A DNA stretch of 64,000 nt from Mycobacterium aquaticum (lineage in GTDB: Bacteria; Actinomycetota; Actinomycetes; Mycobacteriales; Mycobacteriaceae): contig NZ_MVHF01000030.1 in NCBI RefSeq assembly GCF_002086485.1, positions 35,825 through 99,824 of the forward strand, in the 5' to 3' direction. Positions 31,591 through 40,597 of the stretch are shown here, piece after piece. A model generated the notes under the pieces. That model was not told the origin of the DNA. It did no database searches and worked only from the letters and a program-made list of their open reading frames with translations. A program made the translations under genes and the position numbers. The number at the start of each line of letters is the position of its first letter. Within the stretch, counting starts at the first letter, position 1.

Positions 31591-33087
31591 TTACTGAATA
31601 CCCCGGGTGCGTCGGCCGATCGGCACCCGCAGCACCACGTCGGTACCGCCGTCGGGCGCATCGTGCATCCCCAGTGATCCGTCGAGCTCCGCCGAGACCA
31701 GCGTCCGCACGATCTGCAGCCCGAGCCGGTCGGACTTCTCCAGGCTGAACCCCGCAGGCAGGCCGCGGCCGTCGTCGTGGACCACCACGTCGAGCCAGCG
31801 GGCCGATCGCTCCGAGCGGATGGTCACACAACCGTGCGGCGCCTTGACGTCGAAGGCGTGCTCGATGGCGTTCTGGACCAGTTCGGTGATCACCATGACC
31901 AGCGCGGTGGCCCGGTCGGCGTCCAGCACACCCAGATCTCCCACGCGGTTGATCCGGATCGGAGTGTCCACCGACGCCACGTCGTTCATGATCGGCAGGA
32001 TCCGGTCCACCACCTCGTCGAGGTTGACCTCCTCGTCGACCGACATCGACAGCGCGTCGTGCACCAGCGCGATCGACGTCACCCGACGCACCGATTCGAT
32101 CAGCGCCTCACGTGCTTCGACGTTGTTGGTGCGCCGCGCCTGCAACCTCAGCAGCGCAGCGACGGTCTGCAGGTTGTTCTTCACCCGGTGGTGGATCTCC
32201 CGGATGGTGGCGTCCTTGCTCAGCAGCGCGCGGTCGCGGCGCTTGACCTCGGTGACATCGCGGATGAGCACAGCGGCCCCCACAGCCGACCCGTGCACCA
32301 CCAACGGCAGGGTGCGCAGCAGCACCGCCGCGCCGCCCGCGTCGACCTCCATGCGCATGCTGGAGCCGCCTGCGAGCGAATCCCGCACATGGTTGGCCAG
32401 TTCCTGGGCCTCGAACGGATCGGAAATCAGCGGACGGGTGGTGGCGACGAGGTTGTGCCCGTCGAGTTCGGAGGCCAGACCCATCCGGTGATACGCCGAG
32501 ATGGCGTTGGGGCTGGCGTAGACGACGTCACCGACTTCGTCGAGCCGGATGAATCCGTCGCCCGCTCGGGGGCTGGACCGCGACATGGCCAGATCACCCA
32601 CGTTGGGGAAGGTGCCCTCGGCCAGCATGTGCAGCAAGTCCCCCGCACAGTTCAGGTAGGCGCCCTCCAGCGGGCTTGCGAGCCGCCGGGCGGCCAGCGC
32701 GGTCTGATGGGTCAGCACTGCGACGACCTGGTCACGGTGCCGTACCGGGACCGCCTCTACATTCAGCCCTGGCACATCCTGAAGGTGCTGCTGCCCGTCG
32801 GTGCCCGCAGCGATCGCACCGGATTCGAAGGCCGTGGTCACCACGGGAAGGTCGTCGGCAGCGGCGAGGGTCCCGACCGAGTCGGCGAGCAGTACCGTCG
32901 GCGCCGTGTTGGGCCGCACCTGCGCGACGCACACGAGGACGCCGTCGTCGCGGCGCACCCACATCAGGTAGTCGGCGAACGAGAGGTCTGCCAGCAGCTG
33001 CCACTCACCCACCACCGCATGCAGGTGGTCGACCGCGCTTCCGGGCAGGATGGTGTGCTCGGCCAGCAGGTCACCGAGAGTGGACAT
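31591..33087 (-). CDS. pdtaS: Sensor histidine kinase PdtaS (Rv3220c-like)
   Basis: A 498-residue soluble sensor kinase. An N-terminal GAF-like domain (residues 1-150) is followed by a PAS domain (about 180-285) and a HisKA_2 phosphoacceptor with His300 in EIHHRVKNNLQ. The C-terminal ATPase domain has ELVQNAIEHAF and DDGRGLPAGF. In M. tuberculosis it phosphorylates the RNA-binding response regulator PdtaR, which is encoded elsewhere; no response regulator gene is adjacent here either. There is no membrane segment, so it senses cytosolic signals. Confidence 0.95.
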   Translation of the reverse strand: MSTLGDLLAEHTILPGSAVDHLHAVVGEWQLLADLSFADYLMWVRRDDGVLVCVAQVRPNTAPTVLLADSVGTLAAADDLPVVTTAFESGAIAAGTDGQQHLQDVPGLNVEAVPVRHRDQVVAVLTHQTALAARRLASPLEGAYLNCAGDLLHMLAEGTFPNVGDLAMSRSSPRAGDGFIRLDEVGDVVYASPNAISAYHRMGLASELDGHNLVATTRPLISDPFEAQELANHVRDSLAGGSSMRMEVDAGGAAVLLRTLPLVVHGSAVGAAVLIRDVTEVKRRDRALLSKDATIREIHHRVKNNLQTVAALLRLQARRTNNVEAREALIESVRRVTSIALVHDALSMSVDEEVNLDEVVDRILPIMNDVASVDTPIRINRVGDLGVLDADRATALVMVITELVQNAIEHAFDVKAPHGCVTIRSERSARWLDVVVHDDGRGLPAGFSLEKSDRLGLQIVRTLVSAELDGSLGMHDAPDGGTDVVLRVPIGRRTRGIQ

Positions 33088-33129
33088 CAGCCAACTTCAT
33101 GCAGGCGAGGAGCATTCACACCCTGAGCG

Positions 33130-33345
33130 TCAGTCGATCACCGCGATCAGATCGCCGGCTTGGATCACGTCGCCCTCGGCCACGTTCACCTTCGTCACGG
33201 TGCCCGCGACCTCGGCAAGGACGGGGATTTCCATCTTCATCGACTCGAGCAGCACCAGAGTGTCACCCTCACCGATCTGGTCGCCCTCGTGGACCACGAC
33301 CTCGAGCACACTGGCCACGATCTCAGCGCGAACGTCCTCGGCCAT
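33130..33345 (-). CDS. Biotin/lipoyl attachment protein TB7.3 (Rv3221c-like)
   Basis: A 71-residue stand-alone biotinyl domain. The attachment lysine is Lys37 in ESMKMEIP, and the two half-barrels AEIVASVLEVVVHEGD and AEVAGTVTKVNVAEGD are clear. It probably serves as a carrier for a carboxylase, but no carboxylase subunit is nearby. It lies 42 bases upstream of pdtaS on the same strand, which matches M. tuberculosis. Confidence 0.93.
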   Translation of the reverse strand: MAEDVRAEIVASVLEVVVHEGDQIGEGDTLVLLESMKMEIPVLAEVAGTVTKVNVAEGDVIQAGDLIAVID

Positions 33346-33473
33346 TCTTCACCCCACTCACTCTGGCTGCTGTCTGTATCCGGGCTATATCGAACCACAA
33401 GACCGGGTGGACGGTGCTGTAGCCGGGCCGTGAGACACTGGGGAGCAAGCTCTCGAACATCTGGAGGAACATC

Positions 33474-33566
33474 ATGGCCAAGCGTGGCCGCAAGAAGCGC
33501 GATCGTAAGCATTCACAGGCGAACCACGGCAAGCGTCCCAACGCCGGTTCGAAGTCAGTGCGCTGA
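33474..33566 (+). CDS. Ribosomal protein bL37 (tiny, 30 residues)
   Basis: A 30-residue, extremely basic peptide, MAKRGRKKRDRKHSQANHGK followed by RPNAGSKSVR. It has a strong ribosome-binding site (GGAGGA) 7 bases before the ATG. It matches the actinobacterial large-subunit protein bL37 seen in mycobacterial ribosome structures, as I recall it. It is often missed because of its size. It is encoded on the opposite strand to TB7.3 and rshA and is followed by a perfect hairpin. Confidence 0.85.
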   Translation: MAKRGRKKRDRKHSQANHGKRPNAGSKSVR

Positions 33567-33584
33567 CCGCGTCAACCGCGATCT

Positions 33585-33611
33585 GAAGGCCGGGCCATAC
33601 GCCCGGCCTTC
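33585..33611. terminator. Hairpin between bL37 and rshA
   Basis: GAAGGCCGGGC and GCCCGGCCTTC form a perfect 11-base stem around the loop CATAC. It follows the bL37 stop by 18 bases and lies just beyond the convergent rshA stop. No T-run follows, so it is a U-tail-less, probably bidirectional terminator. Confidence 0.75.
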
Positions 33612-33647
33612 ATGCATTAAACGGCCTTGTCCAGGCCTTTCATCGCC

Positions 33648-33950
33648 TCAGCCCCGGATGATCGTGGTGCGGCTGATCTCGATGCGCAGCCGCTCCCGCA
33701 GGCTGTCAGGCGCTTTCTCGCCGCTGCACCTGCTGGCGATCAGCCGCTTCACCCGCTCCTCGACGCCGTAGTGGCGAAGGCAGGCCGGGCATTCTTCGAG
33801 ATGGTGCTTGAGCTTGTCCCGGCTTTCGGGCGTGCACTCGCCGTCCAGCAGCGTCCATACCTCGGCGATCACCGCCGCGCATTCGGGATGTTCGGGGTCG
33901 ACGGGACCGATGGGAGGCGTCCAGCGCTCATTTTCGTCGAAGTCGCTCAT
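33648..33950 (-). CDS. rshA: Zinc-containing anti-sigma factor RshA
   Basis: A 100-residue ZAS-family anti-sigma factor. The redox-sensitive zinc motif H-x3-C-x2-C is in KHHLEECPACLRHYG. It binds SigH under reducing conditions and releases it on oxidation. The ATG overlaps the sigH stop by four bases (ATGA), which fits stoichiometric, coupled expression. Confidence 0.95.
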   Translation of the reverse strand: MSDFDENERWTPPIGPVDPEHPECAAVIAEVWTLLDGECTPESRDKLKHHLEECPACLRHYGVEERVKRLIASRCSGEKAPDSLRERLRIEISRTTIIRG

Positions 33951-34585
33951 GACGACACTCCCTCCGGTGCGCCAACCTGCTCACCTCGGATGAAGCCGCG
34001 ATCGCGGGCCACATCGGCCAGCAGATCGCGCAGTTGCTTGCGACCGCGGTGTAGCCGGGACATCACGGTCCCGATCGGCGTATCCATAATCTCGGCGATC
34101 TCCTTGTAGGGGAATCCCTCGACGTCGGCGTAGTACACCGCCATCCTGAACTCCTCGGGCAGTGCCTGCAACGCAGCCTTGATCTCCGTGTCGGGCAGCG
34201 CCTCGAGTGCCTCGACCTCCGCTGAGCGCAGGCCGGTCGAGGAATGCTCGGCGTTGGACGCCAGCTGCCAGTCGGTGATCTCGTCCGTCGGATACTCCGA
34301 CGGCTGCCGCTGTTTCTTGCGGTAGCTGTTGATGTAGGTGTTGGTCAGGATGCGATACAGCCACGCCTTGAGGTTGGTGCCCTCGCGGAACGACCGGAAG
34401 CCGGCATAGGCCTTGACCATGGTTTCCTGCAGCAGGTCCTCGGCGTCGGCCGGGTTGCGCGTCATGCGCAGCGCACCGCCGTACAGCTGGTCCAGCAGCG
34501 GGATGGCATCCCGCTCGAACCGTGCGGTGAGCTCCGCATCGGTTTCCTGCGGCTCGGACATAGCCCGCTCGTCGACGTCAGTCAT
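33947..34585 (-). CDS. sigH: RNA polymerase ECF sigma factor SigH
   Basis: A 212-residue group-4 sigma factor. Region 2 is LYGGALRMTRNPADAEDLLQETMVKAY in overlapping parts with AWLYRILTNTYIN, and region 4 is EEFRMAVYYADVEGFPYKEIAE to GTVMSRLHRGRKQLR. It directs the oxidative and heat stress response (thioredoxin, heat-shock genes). I used ATG 34585 (MTDVDERAMSEPQETDAEL), which resembles the M. tuberculosis N-terminus; an in-frame GTG-type start at 34669 is less likely. A clear SigH-type autoregulatory promoter was not found by eye. Confidence 0.95.
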   Translation of the reverse strand: MTDVDERAMSEPQETDAELTARFERDAIPLLDQLYGGALRMTRNPADAEDLLQETMVKAYAGFRSFREGTNLKAWLYRILTNTYINSYRKKQRQPSEYPTDEITDWQLASNAEHSSTGLRSAEVEALEALPDTEIKAALQALPEEFRMAVYYADVEGFPYKEIAEIMDTPIGTVMSRLHRGRKQLRDLLADVARDRGFIRGEQVGAPEGVSS

Positions 34586-34811
34586 GGTGCGGAACACCGT
34601 CCCTTCTGTCGCGGCGCCGCCGAACTGCCCGAAATCAATCGAACGTTCAAGGCACACGGTTGGCACCAAAATTCCCCTTCCGATCCTAGAGCGTGCTACC
34701 GACAGGTAGCTCCGGCGAGCACCCTGTCACCGAAGCTGCATGCAACAACAGCACACAGGGCGCAGTGTGTTCCCGGGCGGTTTCGGGTGATTTTCGGGCT
34801 AACCTGGCCCG

Positions 34812-35297
34812 GTGGCACGCGCAGCGACCCCGGCCATCGCGGCTCTCGTCGCAGCCGGTATCGACCATGAAGTGGTGCAATACCACCACGACCCGCGCAA
34901 TGAATCGTTCGGCGCGGAAGCCGTCGCCGAGCTCGCGGCGGCAGGCATCATCGCCGAGCAGGTGTTCAAAACCCTCGTCATCGCCCTGCCCAAAGGCCTG
35001 GCGGTGGCTGTGGTTCCGGTGCCGGCCAAGCTGTCGCTGAAGGCGGCGGCCGCCGCCCTGGGGGTGTCGAAGGCCGAGATGGCCGACCCGGCCGCGGCAC
35101 AGCGTTCGTCGGGATATGTGCTCGGCGGAATTTCGCCCCTGGGTCAGCGCAAGCCTCTGCCGACCGTCGTGGACGCCTCGGCGTTGCATTTCGAGCGGGT
35201 GTTGTGCAGTGCAGGCAAGCGCGGCTGGGATGTGGCGCTGGCACCGGCCGATCTGATCCGCGCCACCGACGCGGTGACCGCGGAGATCACCGCTTAG
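34812..35297 (+). CDS. ybaK: YbaK/ProX-type aminoacyl-tRNA deacylase
   Basis: A 161-residue editing-domain protein that hydrolyses mischarged Cys-tRNA(Pro) in E. coli. It has EVVQYHHDPRNESFGAEAV, VFKTLVIALPKG, VPAKLSLKAAAAALG and GYVLGGISPLGQRKPLPTVVD. It starts at GTG 34812. The frame is intact, whereas M. tuberculosis carries the corresponding locus as two pieces (Rv3224A/B). Its last bases overlap the convergent catC by four. Confidence 0.93.
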   Translation: MARAATPAIAALVAAGIDHEVVQYHHDPRNESFGAEAVAELAAAGIIAEQVFKTLVIALPKGLAVAVVPVPAKLSLKAAAAALGVSKAEMADPAAAQRSSGYVLGGISPLGQRKPLPTVVDASALHFERVLCSAGKRGWDVALAPADLIRATDAVTAEITA

Positions 35298-35572
35298 TTG
35301 ATGTCCGACGGGTGATGCGCCAGCGGCGTCACGTGGATGTCCATGTAGGGGAACAGCGGTAGACCCGAGATCAGCGTGTGCAGCTCGTCGTTGGACTCGA
35401 CGTCGAAGATCGAGAAGTTCGAGTACTCCCCGACGATCCGCCAGATATGCGGCCACTTGCCCGACCGCTGCAACTGCTGCGAGTAGGCCTTCTCGCGCGC
35501 AACGGTCTGCGCGACCAGGTCGGGATCCATGTCGTGGGGAATGTGGACGTCCATGCGGACGTGAAACAGCAT
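35294..35572 (-). CDS. catC: Muconolactone delta-isomerase
   Basis: A 92-residue CatC that converts muconolactone to 3-oxoadipate enol-lactone. The sequence MLFHVRMDVHIPHDMD, KWPHIWRIVGEYSNFSIFDV and LPLFPYMDIHVTPLAHHPSD matches the family closely and is full length. The ATG overlaps the catA stop by one base. It is the last gene of the catRBAC transcript. Confidence 0.95.
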   Translation of the reverse strand: MLFHVRMDVHIPHDMDPDLVAQTVAREKAYSQQLQRSGKWPHIWRIVGEYSNFSIFDVESNDELHTLISGLPLFPYMDIHVTPLAHHPSDIN

Positions 35573-36426
35573 CAGGCACGCACCGGGTCGAGCACGAACC
35601 CGTACTGCACCTTCACGCTGCCGTCCGGCTGCGCGACCGGATCCAGCATGAGCTCGGGCTTGACCGCGTCGGCGATGTCGTCGCCGTTGTGCGGGTCGCC
35701 GGGGAAATACAGCTGCGCGGTGAGCATTTCGTGTCCGGGCGCGGACACCTTGACGTGCAGATGGGCCGGCCGCCAGGCATGCCAGCCTGCCGCCGCGATG
35801 AGCTTGCCGCACGAGCCGTCGGTCGGGATCTGGTAGGGCGCGGGCCGGATGGTGGTGATCCGGAAGCGGCCGTCGGCGCCGGTGGAGATGCTGCCGCGCA
35901 GATTCCACTGCGGGATGCCCGGGGCGAACTGCGAGTAGAACCCGTCGGAATCGGCATGCCACAGTTCGACCTTGCCCGCCAACGGTTTTCCGTCGGTCGA
36001 GGTGATCTGCCCCTCCCACACCAGCGGTGTCCCCGCTTCGCCGTCGCGCATCGGCAACGTCGCGTCGGCACCGAGTTCCGGTGCGTCGGGAACGTAGTAC
36101 GGGCCCTCGATGCTGCCCTTGTTGCCGTGCCGGTGCGACGTCGCCACGTCCTCGATGACGTGCTCGACCCAGACGTCGAGGAACAGCGGCCACTCCCCGT
36201 CCTGGCCGACGCCGATGAGCCACGCCTTCAATGCGTTGTACTCGTCGTAGCTGACCCGGTGACGTCGGATGGTCGCGTGCACGGCGTCGAGGACTTCTCG
36301 GGCCAGCATGTCGACCCGCTCCGCCGGGACGTCGCGCACTGCCTCGAACGGTGACTTGTCGGTGTGGAACCGCTCGGTGGCCGATGCTCCGGACGCGGCG
36401 GCCGAGGCCTTCTCGGTGGTGGTCAT
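35572..36426 (-). CDS. catA: Catechol 1,2-dioxygenase
   Basis: A 284-residue intradiol dioxygenase that opens catechol to cis,cis-muconate. Iron ligands are the Tyr in EGPYYVPDAPEL, the Tyr in RPAPYQIPTDG and two His in WRPAHLHVKVSAPG. ATG 36426 has GAGGAA upstream; a TTG at 36432 would add two residues and is less likely. It lies 67 bases after catB and is followed directly by catC. Confidence 0.96.
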   Translation of the reverse strand: MTTTEKASAAASGASATERFHTDKSPFEAVRDVPAERVDMLAREVLDAVHATIRRHRVSYDEYNALKAWLIGVGQDGEWPLFLDVWVEHVIEDVATSHRHGNKGSIEGPYYVPDAPELGADATLPMRDGEAGTPLVWEGQITSTDGKPLAGKVELWHADSDGFYSQFAPGIPQWNLRGSISTGADGRFRITTIRPAPYQIPTDGSCGKLIAAAGWHAWRPAHLHVKVSAPGHEMLTAQLYFPGDPHNGDDIADAVKPELMLDPVAQPDGSVKVQYGFVLDPVRA

Positions 36427-36493
36427 GGTCAATTCCTCATCTGATTGGCGCGTTTTGTGGAGTTTCAGCCGGACCGCGAGCGCGTAAGACGGC

Positions 36494-37597
36494 TCACAGG
36501 TCGGTGCGGTAGGCGGCGAGCTTGTCGGGGTCGATGTCGATGCCGAGGCCGGCGCCGGGTGGGCGGTGCAGGTACCCGTCGCTGATCTGCAACGGCTGGG
36601 TCAGCAGGTCGTCGTTCATGTCGAGGAAGTTCGACAGTTCGCCGGCGTAGCGGGTGGTGAGCGGGAACGCGGCGCCGAAGGCCACGGCACACGCGGTGCC
36701 GATCTGACCGTCGATCTGGTTGCCCATCACCACCTCCACACCGAGTCCCTCGGCGAGGTGCAGCACCCGCGCCGAGCCGGTGAAGCCCGTACGTGCGGTC
36801 TTGATGCTGATCGCGGTCGCCGAGCCGGCGAGCACCTCACGGGTCACGTCGGCCGGGGTCGGCACCGATTCGTCGGCGATGAACGGCACGTCGAGCTGCC
36901 CGACGAGCCAGCGTCTGCCGATCACGTCGTCGGCCGGGCACAGCTCCTCGGCGAACAGCAGACCGAGGTCGGCCATCTCCTTCATGGCGCGCAGCGATTC
37001 GGCGGCCGACCAGCCGCGGTTGCCGTCGACGTAGAGCTCGACGGTGTCACCGAAACGTTCCCGCAGCGCCCGCACGACGGCGGTGTCCAACGAGACCGGC
37101 CTGCGGCCGACCTTCACCTTGAAGGTGGTGATGCCGTACTGGTCGCGCATCCGCTCGGCCTCGGCGACCATGCGGGACGGCTCGTCGAAGCCGAGCATGT
37201 GGCTGACCCGCATGCGGTCGGTGAAGCCGCCGAGCAGATCGGTGACGGGAAGGCCGAGGGTGCGCCCGAGTGCGTCCCACATCGCCATGTCGACGGCGGC
37301 CTTGGCGGTCGGGTTGCCGACGGTGCGGGCCATCCGGGCCGCGGCGACTTCCCGCTCGGTCAGGGCCAGGCCGACGAGCTCAGCGGCGAAGATCCCGTCG
37401 ATCACCGCGATGATGCCACGCTGGGTCTCGCCGTAGGTGAAGGGCCGCGGCGGCGCCTCGGCAACGCCGACGATGCCGTCGTCGGTGTGCACCCGCACGA
37501 GCACATGCTCGGCGGCGTGCACCTCTCCGGAGGCGAAACGCAGCGGTTTGCGATACGGCACAGTGAACGGGATGGCCTCGATCCGGGTGATCTTCAT
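36494..37597 (-). CDS. catB: Muconate cycloisomerase
   Basis: A 367-residue enolase-superfamily enzyme that makes muconolactone from cis,cis-muconate. It shows the KVK base motif (TFKVKVGRR), metal ligands in YVDGNRGW, EELCPADD and ADESV, and the second lysine in SIKTARTG. The ATG overlaps the catR stop by four bases. The catRBAC order makes the regulator part of the same transcript. Confidence 0.95.
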   Translation of the reverse strand: MKITRIEAIPFTVPYRKPLRFASGEVHAAEHVLVRVHTDDGIVGVAEAPPRPFTYGETQRGIIAVIDGIFAAELVGLALTEREVAAARMARTVGNPTAKAAVDMAMWDALGRTLGLPVTDLLGGFTDRMRVSHMLGFDEPSRMVAEAERMRDQYGITTFKVKVGRRPVSLDTAVVRALRERFGDTVELYVDGNRGWSAAESLRAMKEMADLGLLFAEELCPADDVIGRRWLVGQLDVPFIADESVPTPADVTREVLAGSATAISIKTARTGFTGSARVLHLAEGLGVEVVMGNQIDGQIGTACAVAFGAAFPLTTRYAGELSNFLDMNDDLLTQPLQISDGYLHRPPGAGLGIDIDPDKLAAYRTDL

Positions 37598-38496
37598 CTT
37601 TGTCCCCCAACGGAATCGGTGAGAAGAGCGGTGGTGAGCAGGTCGAGCACGGCTTGCAGCAGCGGGTTGTCCTCGCCGGTGCGCCAGGCCAGCGACAGCT
37701 CCACGTCCTGGGCGTCGAGCAAGTCACGGAACACGAGCCCGTCGAGCGGCAGCGCCCGCACCGACTGCGGCACCACTGCGACGCCGAGCCCCGCGGCGAC
37801 CAACGCGAGCAGAACAGCGGTACCCGGGGCCCGGTGCTCCTGGTGCGGTGCGTAGCCGGCCTCGCGGCAGCTGCGCAGCACGGCCGCGTTGACGGCCGAG
37901 TCCCGGCTGCCGTAGACGACGAACGGCTCGTCGCGCAGGTCCGACATGGAGACGACGGGCTCGACCGCGAGCCGGTGGTCCACCGACACCGCGAGGATGA
38001 GCGGTTCGACCTCGATGGTGCGCAGCTCCACGTCCGCACCGACGGCAGGGGGACGCAGCACGCCGAGGTCGAGCGCTCCCGCCCGCAGCGCATCGCACTG
38101 GTCGGGGGTGAGCATGTCGGCCCGGATCTCCAGGGCGACATCGGGCAACTCGCGCTTGACCACCCGGGCGATGCGCGGCAGATGCGAAAATGCCGCTGTC
38201 CCCGTCAACCCGAGCCGGATCAGCCCGCTGCGCCCGGCCGCGATGCGCCGCACTCCGCGCACCGCGTCGTCGACCCCGCCGAGGATGCGGGCGGCCTCGG
38301 TCTGCAGGAACTCCCCCGCCGCGGTCAGCACGACCTGGCGGGTGGTGCGGTTGAACAGGGTCACGTCGAGTTCGGCTTCCAGCTGCCGGATCGCATAGGA
38401 CAGCGCGGGTTGCGCGACGTGCAGCTGCTCCGCGGCCTGCCCGAAGTGGCACGTCTCGGCGACGGCTGCGAAGTAGCGCAGGTGCCGAAGCTCCAT
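37594..38496 (-). CDS. catR: LysR-type regulator of the cat/ben genes (CatR/BenM-like)
   Basis: A 300-residue LysR protein. The helix-turn-helix MELRHLRYFAAVAETCHFG to QPALSYAIRQLEAELDVTLF is followed by a two-lobed effector domain. ATG 38496 has a near-perfect AGGAGGTGAC site; an earlier in-frame ATG at 38526 is rejected. It is divergent from benA and co-oriented with catBAC, overlapping catB. CatM/BenM-type relatives respond to cis,cis-muconate and benzoate. Its N-terminus is very similar to the LysR protein at 62099. Confidence 0.9.
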   Translation of the reverse strand: MELRHLRYFAAVAETCHFGQAAEQLHVAQPALSYAIRQLEAELDVTLFNRTTRQVVLTAAGEFLQTEAARILGGVDDAVRGVRRIAAGRSGLIRLGLTGTAAFSHLPRIARVVKRELPDVALEIRADMLTPDQCDALRAGALDLGVLRPPAVGADVELRTIEVEPLILAVSVDHRLAVEPVVSMSDLRDEPFVVYGSRDSAVNAAVLRSCREAGYAPHQEHRAPGTAVLLALVAAGLGVAVVPQSVRALPLDGLVFRDLLDAQDVELSLAWRTGEDNPLLQAVLDLLTTALLTDSVGGQR

Positions 38497-38593
38497 GTCA
38501 CCTCCTGGGTTTCGCCGCCTCGTCATGTGACCAGGGACACTGAATCCAGGCTAGGAGCGCGATCCATACATAACAAGGACACAGTTTCGCTCC

Positions 38594-38616
38594 ATTAATC
38601 ACTCTCATCGATCAAT
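38594..38616. promoter_or_regulatory. Possible LysR site in the catR-benA spacer
   Basis: ATTAATC-N9-GATCAAT is an imperfect inverted repeat (6 of 7 bases pair) lying about 100 bases from both divergent start codons. The spacing suits a LysR recognition site. The whole 209-base spacer contains no other gene. Confidence 0.4.
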
Positions 38617-38705
38617 AAAGCCCTGGGCCAGGACTAGCAATAGGCCTGGTGTGACGGGCACCACGCGATGGGAGGGTGCCAATATCCGACCTGCTGGAGG
38701 CACCC

Positions 38706-40073
38706 ATGAGCGCATCGACCACCGAGCATCTGCACCACGTCGAGACCGTGCTGGCCGACGCGGTGATCGACGACCGAGGGGCCGGGATCTACCGCGCCAA
38801 CCGCCGGATCTTCACCGACGAGGACCTCTTCGAACTGGAGATGAAGCACATCTTCGAGGGCAATTGGATCTACCTGGCGCATGAGAGCCAGCTGCCCAAC
38901 CCAGGCGACTACTTCACCACCTACATCGGCCGCCAGCCAGTGGTCATCACGCGTGACCGCGACGGCGAGCTGCACTGTCTCATCAATGCCTGCGCGCACC
39001 GCGGCGCGATGATCTGCCGGCGCAAGACCGACAACAGGATGACACTGACATGCCCGTTCCACGGGTGGACGTTCCGCAACGACGGCTCGCTGCTGAAGGT
39101 CAAGGATCCCGAAGACGCCGGCTACCCGGACACCTTCAATTCGGGCGGCTCGCACAACATGACTGCGGTCGCGAAATTCGACAGCTACCGCGGCTTCTTG
39201 TTCGGCAGCCTCAATGCCGATGTGCTGCCGCTGACCGAACACCTCGGCGACGCGACGACCGTGATCGACATGCTCGTCGATCAGTCGCCCGACGGTCTTG
39301 AGGTACTCCGCGGATCGTCGACGTACACCTACGACGGCAACTGGAAAGTGCAGGCGGAGAACGGCGCCGACGGCTACCACGTCACCGCCACCCACTGGAA
39401 CTACGCGGCCACCACCAGCAGGCGCGGCACCGGCGAATCCACCAACGACGCCAAGGTGCTCGACGCCGGAGGGTGGGGCAAGTCCGGCGGCGGCTACTGG
39501 TCATTCCCGCACGGGCACCTGTGCCTGTGGACGTGGGCGGCCAACCCACAGGACCGCCCACTGTGGGATCAGCTCGACGCACTCAAGGCCCAGCACGGCG
39601 AAGCCAAGGGCGAGTTCATGGTGAAAGGCTCACGCAATCTCTGCCTGTACCCGAATCTGTATCTGATGGACCAGTTTTCGACGCAGATCCGGCATTTCCG
39701 CCCGATCGCGCCGGACAAGACCGAGGTCACCATCTACTGCATCGCCCCCAAAGGCGAGAGCGACACCGCCCGGGCCCAACGGATCCGGCAGTACGAGGAC
39801 TTCTTCAACGCCTCCGGCATGGCCACACCCGACGACCTGGAGGAGTTCCGGTCCTGCCAGCTGACCTTCCGCGCAACGGCCGCACCGTGGAACGACATGA
39901 GTCGCGGTGCGCAACACTGGCTTTCCGGCCCCGACCCGCTCGCCGAGTCGCTGGGCATGCACGGCGTGGTGTCGGCCGGGGTCAAGAACGAGGACGAGGG
40001 CCTCTACCCCGTCCAGCACGGGTATTGGCTGCAGACCATGCGGGCAGCCGTGGCGAACGACAGCGGGAAGTGA
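38706..40073 (+). CDS. benA: Benzoate 1,2-dioxygenase large subunit
   Basis: A 455-residue ring-hydroxylating oxygenase alpha subunit. The Rieske centre is C96-x-H98 (CAHRG) and C116-x2-H119 (CPFHGW). The mononuclear iron uses His225 and His230 in DGYHVTATH. With BenB it adds O2 to benzoate to give the cis-diol. ATG 38706 has GGAGG upstream; the in-frame ATG at 38676 lacks one. It starts the benAB-benC/D operon, divergent from catR. Confidence 0.95.
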   Translation: MSASTTEHLHHVETVLADAVIDDRGAGIYRANRRIFTDEDLFELEMKHIFEGNWIYLAHESQLPNPGDYFTTYIGRQPVVITRDRDGELHCLINACAHRGAMICRRKTDNRMTLTCPFHGWTFRNDGSLLKVKDPEDAGYPDTFNSGGSHNMTAVAKFDSYRGFLFGSLNADVLPLTEHLGDATTVIDMLVDQSPDGLEVLRGSSTYTYDGNWKVQAENGADGYHVTATHWNYAATTSRRGTGESTNDAKVLDAGGWGKSGGGYWSFPHGHLCLWTWAANPQDRPLWDQLDALKAQHGEAKGEFMVKGSRNLCLYPNLYLMDQFSTQIRHFRPIAPDKTEVTIYCIAPKGESDTARAQRIRQYEDFFNASGMATPDDLEEFRSCQLTFRATAAPWNDMSRGAQHWLSGPDPLAESLGMHGVVSAGVKNEDEGLYPVQHGYWLQTMRAAVANDSGK

Positions 40074-40074
40074 C

Positions 40075-40590
40075 ATGACCAGCACCGAACAGGCCGCGAA
40101 ACTCATCACCCAGAACGCCATCGAGCAGTTCCTCTACCGCGAGGCCCGCTACCTCGACGACCGCGAGTTCGAGAAGTGGCTGGACTGCTACGCCGACGAC
40201 GTCGTCTACTGGATGCCGTCGTGGACCGATGACGATCAACTGGTGACCGACCCGCAACGCGACATCTCGCTGATCTACTACGCCAACAAGGGTGGCCTGG
40301 CCGACCGGGTGTTTCGGATCCGCACGGAACGGTCCTCGGCGACGTCGCTGCCTGAACCGCGCACGAGCCACAACATCAGCAACGTCGAGGTCATCGAACG
40401 TCGTGGCGACCTGGTCGATGTCCGGTTCAACTGGCACACCATGTATTTCCGGTACAAGACGATCGACCCGTACTACGGCACCTCCTTCTACACCATCGAC
40501 TTCTCCGGTGCGCAGCCGTTGATCCGGCGCAAGACCGTCGTGCTCAAGAACGACTACATCCACCACGTGGTGGACGTCTACCACTTCTAG
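40075..40590 (+). CDS. benB: Benzoate 1,2-dioxygenase small subunit
   Basis: A 171-residue ring-hydroxylating beta subunit of the SnoaL/NTF2-like fold. FLYREARYLDDREFEKWLDCY, DDVVYWMPSW and HVVDVYHF are characteristic of BenB/XylY. It is structural and has no metal site. It starts one base after the benA stop. Confidence 0.94.
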   Translation: MTSTEQAAKLITQNAIEQFLYREARYLDDREFEKWLDCYADDVVYWMPSWTDDDQLVTDPQRDISLIYYANKGGLADRVFRIRTERSSATSLPEPRTSHNISNVEVIERRGDLVDVRFNWHTMYFRYKTIDPYYGTSFYTIDFSGAQPLIRRKTVVLKNDYIHHVVDVYHF

Positions 40591-40597
40591 GATCGCC

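Noticed and set aside
34586..34811. SigH-type (GGAA/GTT) autoregulatory promoter before sigH
   Set aside because: GGAA-like strings exist but none has a GTT at the right spacing, so no site was called.
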